From NCBI RefSeq assembly GCF_032773895.1, contig NZ_CP120416.1, forward strand, positions 3,160,001-3,224,000: 64,000 bases of DNA. Direction: 5' to 3'. Position 1 is the stretch's first letter; each line of letters begins with the position of its first letter. The notes under the pieces were generated by a model. It had not been told where the DNA came from and did no database searches. It saw nothing but the letters and a program-made list of their open reading frames with translations. Origin of the DNA: Teredinibacter sp. KSP-S5-2. GTDB lineage: Bacteria > Pseudomonadota > Gammaproteobacteria > Pseudomonadales > Cellvibrionaceae. The position numbers and the translations under genes were made by a program. This document shows, piece by piece, positions 34,911-48,900 of the stretch.

Positions 34911-36872
34911 TTAAAAACTGTACTGAAGATCAAAATAAATCACTGAGCTTTTGTCATCCTCACTCGAAGCACCACGGCTATCACCACCACCGCCCTCACT
35001 ACCACTAATTACCTGCCCTTTCGAGCTAGTCTCCGATAGCACGGGAAACCCAAATAGCATGTTACCGCGGATTTTACCTTTGTGATTAAACTTAAAACCT
35101 AAGCCAAGGTTTGCCAACTGAGTTTCGGTTTTCTCACTACCTTGAGAAACAATCGGATGCGTAATACCATAACTCGCGTCAATAAACAGCAATGGCTGAA
35201 TAGTTTTTTCGACAAATTTCCCCATAAACGAGGGGCCATTAAACAACCAATCCGCGCCCAAATAAATCGCATCATCATTAAAGCTTTTATTTACTTCAAA
35301 ACCACGCGCCTTGGTTGGGCCGGCCAAACCAAACTGATTAATGGATGACATAGAAACGCCAGAATACTGCCCGGAGCTTCGAATTACTACACGGGTATCT
35401 TTATCACTAAACGGGGAGTTTACAAATGTTAGCAACGAATAGTCGTAACCCACAATTGTTGCACTGGTGTCCCGCCCGTTTTCACCTTCATTACTTGAAA
35501 CCTCCAAGGAGTTATCCAACGAGCTTTGCGTAAGGTAAACACTACCAACATGAAGGAAGCGACGCCTCTCGTTCAAAAAGTCGAAGTTGTACCGCAAGGA
35601 TATATTACTTACCTGGTCATCCACGATAGGAGAACCGCTCGATTCCAGTTGAGATGAAATCTTTGAGTACTCCAGATTGAACGAGGTATTCTTGATACGA
35701 CTTCTCGTACGAATCAAACGAAATGAAGCGTTACTTGTCTGAGAACTCCCTTCAATATCCAACGCAAATGACGATGTTGGCGATGAGCCAGAATCATCGT
35801 TAATTAAAGAATCCTGATCAATAATAAAGTCATTCGTTGAAGTGCTGACAGAGAATTCTAATTTAGGATGAAAAAATTTCGTGGTATAACGAATCGAACC
35901 AAAAGTCGTTGAAGTCTGGTCTATTGCGGTTAGAACTTCAAGATGCAAACTATCACCACCTAAAAGGCTATTCACCAATAAATCCGCGTATATTCGATTT
36001 TCACCTGCGCTCTCAGAACCATGATTATCCACACGCACGTTGGCATCAAACCACCGCTCATCAAGTGTATTTACTGTTAGCTTGGTGTCCCCGACCTGAG
36101 AGCCAGGTTGAAAGTAGCCCTGCCCGGTAAATCCAGGTAAATCGTTTACCAAATAGAGTTTTTCTTCGATTTTCTTTGCGGTAACTGGTTTTCCCATTAA
36201 GTCTTTAAAAACTTTCTGGATGGTTTTCTTCTTGTATTTTTTATTGTTAACAACATCCACTTCACCTAATTCGCCCAACAGTACAGTAAGAGTCACAACA
36301 CCGTCTCTCACTCGCTGTTTGGGAATGTAGGCTTTGGCCAGAATGAAACCTCTCTCTCGATAGTAACGGGTAATCGTATCCGCCACTGTTTCGATCATGC
36401 CAAGGGTGACTCCCCGCTTTCTACGTTGATCCCGAATCAAAAAAACCAAACGCTGAACATCAACCGGACCAACATGCTCCCCTTCGGTTTCCTTTTCAAT
36501 ATCGCTGATCATGTCGGAAACTTCGCCAAGCTCATCAAGCGTATAACCTGAATCCAACATTTCCCCTTCGGCCATTAAATCAAACCGAAGCTCCTCTACC
36601 TGCTGAATTAAAGCTTCACGAGTAATACCCAATTCAGGAAACTCCACGATGCCCTGAATTCTAAACTCAGAAACATTTAACCGAGGCCCAGCTTCCGGAT
36701 CAGGATCCCGCTCGCGTACAGAAGGAATATCCAGATCCTTTAACATTGATTCCCGTTCATATTCCGGTACTTCACTGGTATCCGGCATTTCCAAAAATCC
36801 AGCCTGAACAACAGGCCCAAGAAGAAAAAGCGCTGCCAGTGCACTAACTTGTGACTTTGTAATTTTAAACAT
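34911..36872 (-). CDS. Two-partner secretion outer-membrane transporter (TpsB, ShlB/FhaC family)
   Basis: A 653-aa outer-membrane protein that should export the giant TpsA encoded just upstream. It has a signal peptide ending near Ala24 (VVQA), an acidic linker, and POTRA-type domains (about 48-225, with FRIQGIVEFPELGITREALIQ and ITRYYRERGFILAKAYIPKQ). A 16-strand barrel follows (about 245-653) with the lid-loop type motif KARGFEVN near residue 518 and terminal Phe (FDLQYSF), the outer-membrane assembly signal. The N-terminal POTRA unit contains an unusual insertion of about 60 residues (FDLMAEGEMLDSGY...VDVQRLVFLI), longer than in FhaC. It follows tpsA by 70 nt. Confidence 0.9.
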   Translation of the reverse strand: MFKITKSQVSALAALFLLGPVVQAGFLEMPDTSEVPEYERESMLKDLDIPSVRERDPDPEAGPRLNVSEFRIQGIVEFPELGITREALIQQVEELRFDLMAEGEMLDSGYTLDELGEVSDMISDIEKETEGEHVGPVDVQRLVFLIRDQRRKRGVTLGMIETVADTITRYYRERGFILAKAYIPKQRVRDGVVTLTVLLGELGEVDVVNNKKYKKKTIQKVFKDLMGKPVTAKKIEEKLYLVNDLPGFTGQGYFQPGSQVGDTKLTVNTLDERWFDANVRVDNHGSESAGENRIYADLLVNSLLGGDSLHLEVLTAIDQTSTTFGSIRYTTKFFHPKLEFSVSTSTNDFIIDQDSLINDDSGSSPTSSFALDIEGSSQTSNASFRLIRTRSRIKNTSFNLEYSKISSQLESSGSPIVDDQVSNISLRYNFDFLNERRRFLHVGSVYLTQSSLDNSLEVSSNEGENGRDTSATIVGYDYSLLTFVNSPFSDKDTRVVIRSSGQYSGVSMSSINQFGLAGPTKARGFEVNKSFNDDAIYLGADWLFNGPSFMGKFVEKTIQPLLFIDASYGITHPIVSQGSEKTETQLANLGLGFKFNHKGKIRGNMLFGFPVLSETSSKGQVISGSEGGGGDSRGASSEDDKSSVIYFDLQYSF

Positions 36873-36902
36873 TCAGTTAAATCTAATTGAATTAAATTCA
36901 AA

Positions 36903-36923
36903 AGGCGCTCGTTGCAAGCGCCT
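36903..36923 (-). terminator. Hairpin between tpsA and tpsB
   Basis: AGGCGCT (36903-36909) and AGCGCCT (36917-36923) form a 7-bp stem with a 7-nt loop 19 nt after the tpsA stop, followed on the minus strand by TTTTGAATTTAATTC. It could attenuate tpsB relative to tpsA or mark the end of the tpsA message. Confidence 0.5.
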
Positions 36924-36942
36924 CCCCCAATTTATCTACTTG

Positions 36943-39900
36943 TTATAGTTCTGTGCCATCATCCAATTCGTCATCAAACAATTGATCCCTCGGCATCTTG
37001 ATAGAAACATCATCATAAAAATAGTTACGCACGTTGGTAAACACGGCGGGATCAACCTCTTCAAGGGTTTCTACTTCAACAAGTTGATCAGCAGCGGTAT
37101 TCAGAATATCGCTTAAGCTTCGCTGAGCAGGAGAAAAGTCTTCCCAATCCGCAGGAGGTACACTAAAACTCCAACGATAAACGTTACTCAAGCGCGAGCG
37201 GATTTCCAGATAATCTTTCACATAGAGCCACATGATACGACCGAGTTGTCCAAACTCTCCCAATGGAGCGTTGAATACAGCAGTTTTAGCAATGACTTCA
37301 GGATTTGCCCAACCGGCAGAACCAAAGAAGCGAATACTTCCCGTTGTGGTCAGAAGTACATCGCCAATTTCGTAGTTAGCGTTAATTGTCCCCTGCCCTA
37401 ATCGTGCATCTAGTGAGGCAGGATCATCACCTGCGTATGCCCCCGTTAAATACGGCACATTAGTTGAGCTTCCAATAACAATGTCGCCGTCAGAAACTGA
37501 CAATTGAATGTTGCCGTTATTGTGAATACGCTCGACATGAATCTCCTTGTCATTAGTTAACGACACTGCGCCTGTATTATTCACTGCAGATAACGTACCC
37601 ACACTCAAATCTAAGCCACCGGCAGTATTACCAATACCGGATTCAGCAGTCATCTGAACATAGTCAGCAGAAAGCGCCACCACACCGGTGGTACCACTAA
37701 TACCGCCCCCGGATCGTAATACGATATTTGCAGCATCCGGTATAGTAATCGAGCTGGCAGATTGCCCGGAAACTAATGAGTAAAGATTAATACTTCCATC
37801 TGCTTCATAGGTAATGCTTCCTGCCATGGCTGTGGTTGTAGCTCCCGTTGCCATGTTAATACCCGCAGCGGAATCCACATAAATATCTCCTCGGGTAGAT
37901 ACCAGATTCGCATTCTGTGTAAAGCCACCGGCACCAGCAGTAAAGTTAGCATCGTTCTCAACCACAACATCTTCGCTTAATCGAATTCCCTGATTCGCAT
38001 TAATAATCAATGAATCCGCAACCGTTAATGCCTGACCTAAACTTACGTCTCCAGTATTTGACGTAATCGTAATATTGCCGGCAGAATCTAATGTCTGGGT
38101 AGTAATGTCGTTTTCAACCAGAATGTCGATTGAACCATTTGTTGTACGGGAGAAAATATCAGGCCCGGTTAACGATTCATACTGATTGGCATTAATGACC
38201 AAGGCATTGGTGATGGAGTCCGAACCAGTAGCCAACAAGCCACCATCCTGAACAAAGCGACCAGAAGCATTAATATTAATCGTGCTTGCAGAAATACCGT
38301 TTCCAGCAACACCATTCGCAACCGTCATATCTTCCGTCACAATATTCACACCACCAGAAGCAACAACACCGCTGGTCTGAAGTACTCCGGCCAAATTATT
38401 AATCGATAAATCGCCAACAACTGCTTCAACAATATTTAATCCATTTCCATCATGCAAAGTGACTTGGCTTGCTCCCAAACCACCGCTGCCATTGGAAATT
38501 CGGAACTCACCCATAAAGTCGTTGCTGTTGTTTGTCAGTTCAATTCTCTGACCTACTGCACCGTTGAGAGCGGTGAACTGAGCATTCTCAAATACCCGGA
38601 TTGCACCTCCTGATGTACTCGTCAAAATATCACCGGAAGAACGCACACTTAACTCACGAGCAGAAATCGAATTTAAAATCGTTGAGCTTGAATTTACAAG
38701 ATTAATACTTCCTAGCGCAGGGTTAAGACCAGCGCCTCCAGCCACAAGGTTTATATCACCATCAAAGCGGTTACCACTACCGGTTAAGTTGATGTTTCCT
38801 CCAGCTTCCAAAGTTAACGTTCCTGTAGAGGTAAGGTTCTGACCGGATTGAATATTTCCTACCGCCTCTAAATCAAATATATCTCTGGAATTTAATCCAC
38901 TAATCTCAATATCGTTTTGCTCAGCAAGATAAATTGCAGAACCGGCGTTAGTCACATTCAAACGATCAACATCTATGACCAAGCGACTCGTGTCAGAACC
39001 AATAGCACCAGTTTGATCAAGTACTAACTCTCCCGCATTAATTCGTGCATTACTGTTAGTAACAGAAATGGACGCACCTTTGATTGTCAGTTGGGAATCA
39101 ATGTTAATCACACCATCTAATGCAACTTCATCGTTCGCTCCAGCACTGATACGGACGCTATCTTTATTGGCGAAATTAACAGTGGAATAAGTAATATTAT
39201 TGGAATTCAAGACAAACTGATTATCACGTAATGTTAGAAGGTCACCACTTCCGGTTGTTTGGATATTCAACAAAGTCGAATCCACGTTTTCGTTTACCGT
39301 ATTTACATTGGTAAAAACAATCGAAGACTGCGCCGCATTATCGGCTTGATATAAAAGTCTCTCACTCCCCTGTGCCGTCAAAGAATAGTCAACACTGTTG
39401 TAACTGACCGTACTGCCAGTTGGTATCACTAATGCAGTATTTAGCGTATTGATGTCACTCCCACCATCAAAAGTGATAACCGCTGCGGTGCCCCCCAGGA
39501 TAGTTGCATTGACAATATCATTCCCGATTTCACCATAGATCACACCACCAACACTGCTACCATTTGAAATATTAAAAATATCGTTCCCGTTTCGACCATA
39601 TATATTGCCTGTGACATCACCACCAGCCAAATTAAACGTATCTTGAGCGCTTCCACCCACTAGGTGATTAAAACCTTCAAAGAATACACTACCGTTAATT
39701 GAACCCGAGTTTTCCCCGGAAAGAATATCCCAGATATTTACTGAGTCTGTTGCAGTCAATGTACTATTGGTGTTGTTACCTAACAATAATTCAATATCAC
39801 GAACGTTATTCAAACCACCACCAAGAACGATATTCACTACCGATTGCTGGCTTAGATCCAAAATATCCTGCCCATCAACAGTTTGGCTACCGCCATCCAG

Positions 39901-42900
39901 ATAGCCAGTTAAACTACCAGCATCAGTAAAGCCAAAGCGATCATTATTATCACCACCTTCCAGGTTTGCAAAACCAGAGAAAGCCATACCATTTAAGGAA
40001 CCTGCATTAGCTGAATCAATTATCCAGCTATTGACAATGTCATCTGCGCGCAAGGTATTGGTAACAGTGTTAGCACTGTTCGCATCAATGTTTTCCAGAC
40101 GATTGATATTTAAAGTACCGTCAATGGAATTTCCAACCACAATATAACTATCTGTTGTGAAGGCAGTAATATCCAGTGAGTCATTCCCCTCTCCACCGTC
40201 AATCATGCCAGGAATATTTCCCGTTGCGGTAATAGTGAACTGATCATCACCCGTCCCACCGGTTAACGATGAAAATCCAGAGAAAGCAATCGATGATTCC
40301 GGTGTCGCCCCGACGGTGGGAGCAAGCGTCCCTGACCGATCACCATCAATCTTCCAGGTGTTATTACTATTATCCGCAACAAGCGTATTTTCATTACCAA
40401 GGTTGGCTTGAATTGTTTCTACGCCGTTAACATTAAGATTACTGGATACGTTTGTACCAAGTTCAACAACCAGATTTCTACCAGACGCGATACCGGATAT
40501 ATCCAAATGGTCCAGAGAACCCAAACCACCATCCATTAATCCCGAAATTGAATCATTACCATCCAACTCAAACCGATCAACGTTGGTACCACCAATAAGA
40601 TTTTGAATATTTTCGAAATCAATAACACTGTTCAGTGTACCGGCATCTGTGCCATTAATAACCCAGGTGTTCTCTATATTGTCAGCCACCAAACGATTAC
40701 TTAAACCGGAGGCATTACCCAATACAATTTCGGAAACGTTGGAAGCATTTATCTGGTCAAACACTTCAGCGCCCAAGTTGACAGTTAGACTAATCGTGGA
40801 GCCGGCAGAAAGAATTCTATTGGTTCCCGTTCCACCATCCAAACCACCGGTTAATCGACCTACACCAACAAATCGGAATGTGTCATTACCGGAACCAGAT
40901 TGAATTTGGTTAAAATTAATAAATGACATTTCTGGTGCGCCACCGCTACCATTATCATAGGTACCATCGTTGATGCCGTCAGACAAAGCATTACCTGTGT
41001 CTTGCTGAATGGTCCAGGTTGAATCACCACTGGCAACATTCAATACGGCGTTATAACCCGTTGCAGAAGAACCATCATTATTACCAATTAAGCCCTCCAG
41101 CCCACTGATTGAAGTACCATTTGCACCTAAATCAATCACATCGCCCACAGTAAACTCGATATTACGCTCCACAATGGAAAGATCCAAACGATCGGTACCT
41201 AAACCACCGGTAATTGCTCCGGTGATATGCCCTGTGGTTTCAAACCTAAAGTTGTCGTCGCCTGAGCCACCATCCAGATAGCCAAAGTTCTCAAATACAA
41301 TGGTATTTTCTTCAGTAACGTTCGCATCCGGTTCAATACGGCCATCATTTTCTGAAGTGATGATCCAATTGTAATTACCTGTGCGATTACTGATTAATCG
41401 GTTTGCATCTTCAGTCACACCGGTTGCCAGGGCAGCAGTATCTGCCGCTGTAATGGATTCAATGTTGACGACATGCAAATTTTCTGACGTTGTATCCGAA
41501 CCCAATTCAACAACAATACCTTGATTCTTCGCGGAAAGATTCAGAGAGTCAGAATTCGGCGTACCCGCGTTGGCATTGGTACCACCATTTATGAGGCCTG
41601 TTACATCACCATTAACACCAAATATAAACGAATCATTGACCAGGTCTGACCCGATTAAATTAGACATGCCAGAAAATGCAATACCATTCAGGTCTCCAGC
41701 GTTTTCATTCACTACATTCCAGGTATTCGGCCCACTGCCACCTGCGTAGAGTGAGTTGGTTCGAGTAGCATTACCGCGAATAGTGGAAACATTCACGATA
41801 TTAATTTCGATATTTTGCGTGATATTAGGATCAAGAGATACATCAATATCTTGCGTAGCCGCAGTGAAATCCAGAGTATTAGCTCCGGTAATTCCACCAT
41901 CAATCAAACCGGAAATACGGCCAAGTCCGTTAATAGTGAATATATCTACTGCAGTCGAACCAATAAGGTTGCCAAAATTGGTAAATAACACACCACTTAA
42001 TGAACCACTATTCAAATCAGAAATAGTCCATGACGTGTGAGCAGTACTACCAATAAGCGTATTATTGGTATTCACATTCCCCATCAAAGAATCGATATTG
42101 GTAATGTTAAATGTCGAGGCAACACTCGGATCAAACGAAATAATTGTGTCACCATTTAACGACGATATATCCAAAGTATCAAAACCGGCTGAACCACCAT
42201 CTATTTTTCCAGTAATTGCATCATCGCCATTCAATGCAAAGTAATCATCGGTACCGGCACCAGTCAGGTTAGCGAAATGGCTAAAGGTCATACCATTTAA
42301 TGTACCGGAGTTAGTGCCATTGATAATCCAGTTATTATTCTGACTTCCTTCAGCAATTAATGTATTGACAAAATTCTGACTGGCTTGTATTTGACTCATA
42401 TTGGTCGCCACCACATCAACTGTTGCAGCGAGCGCACTATCCAAAGAGAGTTGAATATCTTGGGTAATATTTTGCAGGTTTAAAACATCCACGCCTGTTC
42501 CAGCACCACCATCATAATTAGCATTCACCGCTAACAAGTCGTAGATATTAAATGTATCTGAAGCTTCGCCACCACGAATAAAATCGACACCAGTAAAGGT
42601 TAAACTGTCACCGTTCCCATCGAGAGTATTGGTTGGCAAACCATTTACAGGACGTGCGATATTCCAGACATATGATGTATCGGCAGAACCACTGAACAAC
42701 GTAGTATCAACATTAGCAACACTACTTCCAGTAAGCTGTTCAACATTAGTTAAATCAATAATGCCTTCACGATCAAGCAAAACCTCAACATCCTGACCTC
42801 TTAGGCTAATAGGGAAACCATCTGTCACCCTTCTCAAGTCAGTTTGGTTCAAACCAAATGAAAGGTTATTTATTGCTAAATCAGCAGTAACCGTGTTGAT

Positions 42901-45900
42901 ACCCAGTCCACCATTGATTGCACCAGCTGAAATCGGGTTAGCCAAATCTCCATTCGTTAACCGACCATCTGCCAGGAATACGAAGGCATCTCGACCACTG
43001 CCACCTTCAAACTGATTCACGTCGGTAAAAGTAAACGTAAAGCCAGCCTGATCACCGGAATTCACAATAAACGAACCAGAGTTTTCGCCATCAATCGTCC
43101 AAGTGTTATCAATATTGAACTCAGCGGTATCGGATGTAATACGAAGAAGTGTGTCATTGTTACCCAAAACGCTTTGAACACGGTCTGTTATATCAACAAT
43201 CACAAAACCAGTTGCATCACTGAAATCCAGAGCAATTAAACCAGAACCTCTTCGCCACTCACCGGTGATATTACCTTCCGTCTCTAGATTAGACTCTTCA
43301 CCGGAAGATCTTGCCCCATCAAAACTACCGAAGTTAGTAAAGCGAGTAATCTCATTTGTGACAGGGTTTTTGTCTGCAATGTTATCCAGTGTTTGCACAA
43401 AACCATTATTAGGGGCATTTGTAATACGCCACTCAACCGCTCCCGAATGGGCTATCGCCAGCCAATTATTTGCTTCTTCCGCTCCAGTACCTGCTGCGGC
43501 GTCAATTACTTCAAAGTTTGTCACATTGACGTTAGGTAGTGAGCTGGTTCCTGACACCAAAGATCCGCTAAAAATAGGCTCCCCAATCTCAACCACAACG
43601 CCATTAGTAAAGACTTCGACATTCAACGTATCGCGAACTTCACTGCTTCCAGTCGCACTGGATTCACCACCATCCAGTAAACCCGAAATTGAGGCATTAA
43701 TGTCAGTAAAGGTAAAGGTATCCCTGCCAGAACCGGCAGTAATATTTTCTATTTCTGTAAATCCAATGCTAATACCACTTGCAGTACCACTATTGGTACC
43801 AGAAATGGTATAGCTGTTATTGTTATTGTCGCCAATAAGTGTGTCATCCCCTGCTCCACCAATTAATTGGCCACCGACAGAACCTGCTGTGGTAAACGTA
43901 AAACGATCATCACCAGCCTGCCCTTCAATATTTCTGGACACATTCGTTGCAATAGTGAAGTTATCCGTACCACCACTACCCAAATAATTTTCAAAATTGC
44001 TAAACGTTATTTCACCACCTGTCGATGAAGTGACGGTTTCGCTTCCGCCATTTAATTCCCAGGTTGCATTTTCGGTATAGCCTAAATCGAGCGAGTCAAA
44101 AGCATTTTGAGAACCCGCATCAATAGTTAAATTCAGGTTTGAATCATTAATTGTGAAACGATCGTCACCATTGCGACTGGAAAATTCTGTCACTTCCACA
44201 GCACCGCCAGAAGGTACGTTAATGGTCACCGTGTCTGCCGCATTGGAACTGGTAATGCTCTCAATGCTGTTAAAGGTCAGCGTATTGCCGTTTGCTACTG
44301 CAGTTTCGTTATCACCATCCAACACCCATGTGGTTGCCTGAGTATGGTTAACAGTCAAGGTATCGGTTTCACCTGCGCCTGCATCAATTTCAAGTGCTAA
44401 CGCAGCATCCACATTAAAGTCATCACTGCCAGCGCGACCGCGAATAATATCTACCGAACCACCACTGATTGTTACGGTGTCTTTTTGCACAGACGCATCA
44501 ATTGCATCAATACCGGTAAAACTGACCACACCCGTGCCCACATCGGCTGTAGCAGTTTCATAGCCTGAACCGTTAATTAACCAGGTGGTGTTATCGGCGT
44601 AAGCAATTTCCAGGCGGTCACTATCAACACCGGTTCCCGCATCAATGCTCAGAGTTTGATTGGCAGAACGAATAATAAATTCATCATCACCATTACCACT
44701 GGTAATACCAGTAACACCGCCGCCATTAATATCGAACACATCTTTTTGTGCAGTACCTTCGGCATTCTCAATACCAGCAAAGGTAATCACACCGTTCGAG
44801 GTTGCTGAAGTTGCAGTTTGTAATGCGTTGGTGATGCTCCAGTTCGATGCTTCGGAATAACCGAGTATTAATGTATCAACATTATTTTGGCTGCCCGCAT
44901 TTAAAGTAATACTTAAACCCGCATCATTGACAGTGAAACTATCGTCGCCATTTCGGCTGGAGAAGGTGGTGACTTCAACACCACTTCCTGATGGCGCATT
45001 GAAGGTTACGGTATCTGCTGCATTGGAACTGGTAATCGTCTCAATGCTGTTAAAGGTCAGCGTATTGCCGTTTGCTACTGCAGTTTCGTTACCACCATCC
45101 AACACCCATGTGGTTGCCTGAGTATGGTTAACGGTCAAGGTATCGGTTTCACCTGCGCCTGCATCAATTTCAAGCACTAACGCAGCATCCACATTAAAGT
45201 CATCACTGCCAGTGCGACCGCGAATAATATCTACCGTACCACCACTGATTGTGACCGTGTCTTTTTGTTCAGACGCATCAATTGCATCAATACCGGTAAA
45301 ACTAACCACGCCCGTGCCCACATCGGCGGTAGCAGTTTCATAGCCTGAACCGTTAATTAACCAGGTGGTGTTATCGGCGTAAGCAATTTCCAGGCGGTCA
45401 CTATCAACACCGGTTCCCGCATCAATGCTCAGAGTTTGATTGGCAGAACGAATAATAAATTCATCATCACCATTACCACTGGTAATACCAGTAACACCGC
45501 CGCCATTAATATCGAACACATCTTTTTGTGCAGTACCTTCGGCATTCTCAATACCAGCAAAGGTAATCACACCGTTCGAGGTTGCTGAAGTTGCAGTTTG
45601 TAATGCGTTGGTGATGCTCCAGTTCGATGCTTCGGAATAACCGAGTATTAATGTATCAACATTATTTTGGCTGCCCGCATTTAAAGTAATACTTAAACCC
45701 GCATCATTAACAGTGAAACTATCGTCGCCATTTCGGCTGGAGAAGGTGGTGACTTCAACACCACTTCCTGATGGCGCATTGAAGGTTACGGTATCTGCTG
45801 CATTGGAACTGGTAATCGTCTCAATGCTGTTAAAGGTCAGTGTATTGCCGCTCGCGACTGCCGTTTCATCACCACCGTCTAATACCCATGTGGTTGCCTG

Positions 45901-48900
45901 AGTATGATTAATGGTTAAGGTATCGGTTTCACCTGCACCAGCATCAATTTCAAGCACTAACGCAGCATCCACATTAAAGTCATCACTGCCAGCGCGACCG
46001 CGAATAATATCCACCGAACCACCACTGATTGTGACGGTGTCTTTTTGCACAGACGCATCAATTGCATCAATACCGGTAAAACTGACCACGCCCGTGCCCA
46101 CATCGGCTGTAGCAGTTTCATAGCCTGAACCGTTAATTAACCAGGTGGTGTTATCGGCATAAGCGATTTCCAGGCGGTCACTATCAACACCGGTTCCCGC
46201 ATCAATACTCAGAGTTTGATTAGCAGAGCGAATAAAAAATTCATCATCACCGTTACCACTGGTAATACCCGTCACACCGCCGCCATTAATATCGAACACA
46301 TCTTTTTGTGCAGTACCTTCGGCATTCTCAATACCAGCAAAGGTAATCACACCATTCGAGGTTGCTGAGGTTGCAGTTTGTAATGCGTCGGTGATGCTCC
46401 AGTTCGATGCCTCTGAATAACCAAGCGTTAAAATATCGCCTATCGTCGCGGCTCCGCCATCAATTGATAGACTTAAAGCTGCATTATTCACATTAAAGGT
46501 ATCGTTCCCACCTTCACCGCGAATAACACCTGTGATATTCGCATTAATGGCAAAGGTATCCAAACCAGCACCACCAATAAGGTTTTCAATACCAATAAAG
46601 CTGCCACCAATGGGTGTCACTGTACCTGAATTATTCCCAGAAACCGTCCAGTCGATAAGAGCGGATGCCGTACTGTTAACGTACAAGAAATCATTATTAT
46701 TATCCGCTTGCCCTGCAAGGGTTCCGCGAATGTCACCTGTAATTGATCCTGAGGCACTTAACGTAAAGATGTCCTGATCGACATTACCAAACAAGTTTGA
46801 CATACCCGAAAAAGCAATATGCTGGGCAACATCGCCCGACAAGCCAACTGTGCCAGTATTTGCATTGGTGACTTGCCAATCATTGATTTGATTGAGTCCG
46901 GTTAGAGAATCTGAACCGGAACCATGTATATTTTGAATATTTAAATATGTACTGGTTCGACCATTTGCAGTTAATGAGCCACCAAAAGCTGATGTCAACT
47001 GCCAGCCACCATTTGCATGCAGATTAGTCAGGGAGTTATTTGCTGTATCCGTACCACCATTCAAAACACCACTGTATGCACCAGTTGAAGTAATAGTGAA
47101 ATTATCTATGGCGCTGTTACCACCAATTAAATTGGTAAAGTTAATAAAACGTATAGATGTACCACCATTTTCTAACTCACCATCATTTAATCCATCAACA
47201 CCACCGACACCATCAAAATCATAAATTCGCCAAGTATTGGTTCCAGAATTCAAACCCGTTAAGGAGCTGGTTGAACCACCAATTATTTGTTCTGCATTGG
47301 TAACACCATTAATGGTTGTGGTACCCAACACCGCGCTATAGTTAGGAATTCCCGAAATATCAACGGTATCAGTATTGCCACCTGCATCCACAGAGGTGCC
47401 AAAATTACCCGCAGTGACAAAAACGAAAGTATCTTGCCCCGAGCCACCATTAACTATTTCGATTTCACTAAATAGCGTATTTGTATTTAATACGCCGGTA
47501 GAAGTGGATGGATTCAATTCCCAATTGTTTGTGCCGTCCGTTACTGTCAGCGTATCAGAGCCGGTTCCAGCACCGCCCTGAATGGAGCCGATATAAGAAG
47601 CCCCTGCCCCCAGAGTAAATAGATCGTCGGCAGTACCGCCTTGTAAAATATCAATATTGGTAAAGTTGCCAACATAGGTGACGCCACTGGCTGAAAGCGT
47701 GTTCGACCCACCATTGGTAATCGACCAGGTTGTTGCCGTGTCACGACCATAAATGGTGTCTGTACCACCCGTACCGCCACTTATTGTTCCTTGAATAATG
47801 CCAGTGTTTTCTAAATTAAAATCATCATTATTTGAACCACCGGTGATATTTCTAAAGCCACCAAACTCTGTGGTAACTCCATTAGATAAAACACTGCCTG
47901 AGTTAGTGCCATCTATTGTCCAAACATTAACTACGTCAGCACCTGTTAGAACAGAATCAACGTGCCCATTGCCTTCAATGCGTTCAATATTCATAGCGGA
48001 TATTCCGGCTGGATCAGTGCCCAAAGTAATATCCAAGGCATCACCAATACCCGACAAATCCAGAATATCGACAATACCCGTACCGTTTAAACCATCCACT
48101 TGAACAGTAACGGATGTACTTGTAATGGCAAATGTATCTACCTGATCAGCATATCCAACTAAGCGTTCAATTGAACTGAATTGCGTTGTTGCGGTTCCGT
48201 AAACAAACTCTCCTGTATTACCCGCATTTACAGTCCACGTGGTCGCAAAGTCTCGCTGCATTTGAATAACATCTGTACCGGTATTTCCACCACTTATTGA
48301 GCCAGTAATTTCACCTAACGCACCGGTAATATTAAAGGTATCGTTACCAGAACCACCGGTTAAACTACCAAAACCAGAAAATGTTATTGGATCAGGAAAT
48401 GCTGTACTGCCAACAATATTGATAGTCCCACTATTAACTCCGGACACATCCCAAGTTGCGCTAGTTCCTGCTTCCCGAACCAACGCAGTTCCTACGTTAT
48501 TGTTACCAGTTATAATTTCAAATTCTTGTAGCGCGTTACTAAAGCCCGCTCCCAAAACAATATCAAAAGCCCCACTTCTTCCAGAGTAGTCCGCGGTATC
48601 ATTCCCACCGCCGCCAAACAACACCCCAGCGAAGTCGGAAGTAATTGTAAAGGTGTCATTACCTGAACCAGACTTCGCCTCTTCGATTTCACTAAAGACA
48701 ACAGTTCCCGTTCCGTTAGTTACTTCCTCCGGTTCACCATTTATTGTCCACCCCAAAACATTTGTTAAGGTTTCAAAGGAAAGAATATCTCCTGATGCGT
48801 CTGAGCCACCGACAATCGTTGCGCCGATATTTTCTGCAAGAATATTGAAATCATCCTGGCCAAGACCACCATCCAAACTTCCTGTTTGATTCGCAGAAAT

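Noticed and set aside
36943-38500. Possible contact-dependent inhibition (CdiA) toxin at the C-terminus of the giant TpsA
   Set aside because: No VENN or ELYN-type boundary and no toxin-like tail; the C-terminus continues FHA-like repeats and ends in an acidic stretch. The next gene downstream on the strand is tpsB, not a small immunity gene.
43900-46500. CRISPR-like array suggested by periodic repeats
   Set aside because: The period is 780 bp and in frame with coding sequence; no short direct repeats with unique spacers and no cas genes.
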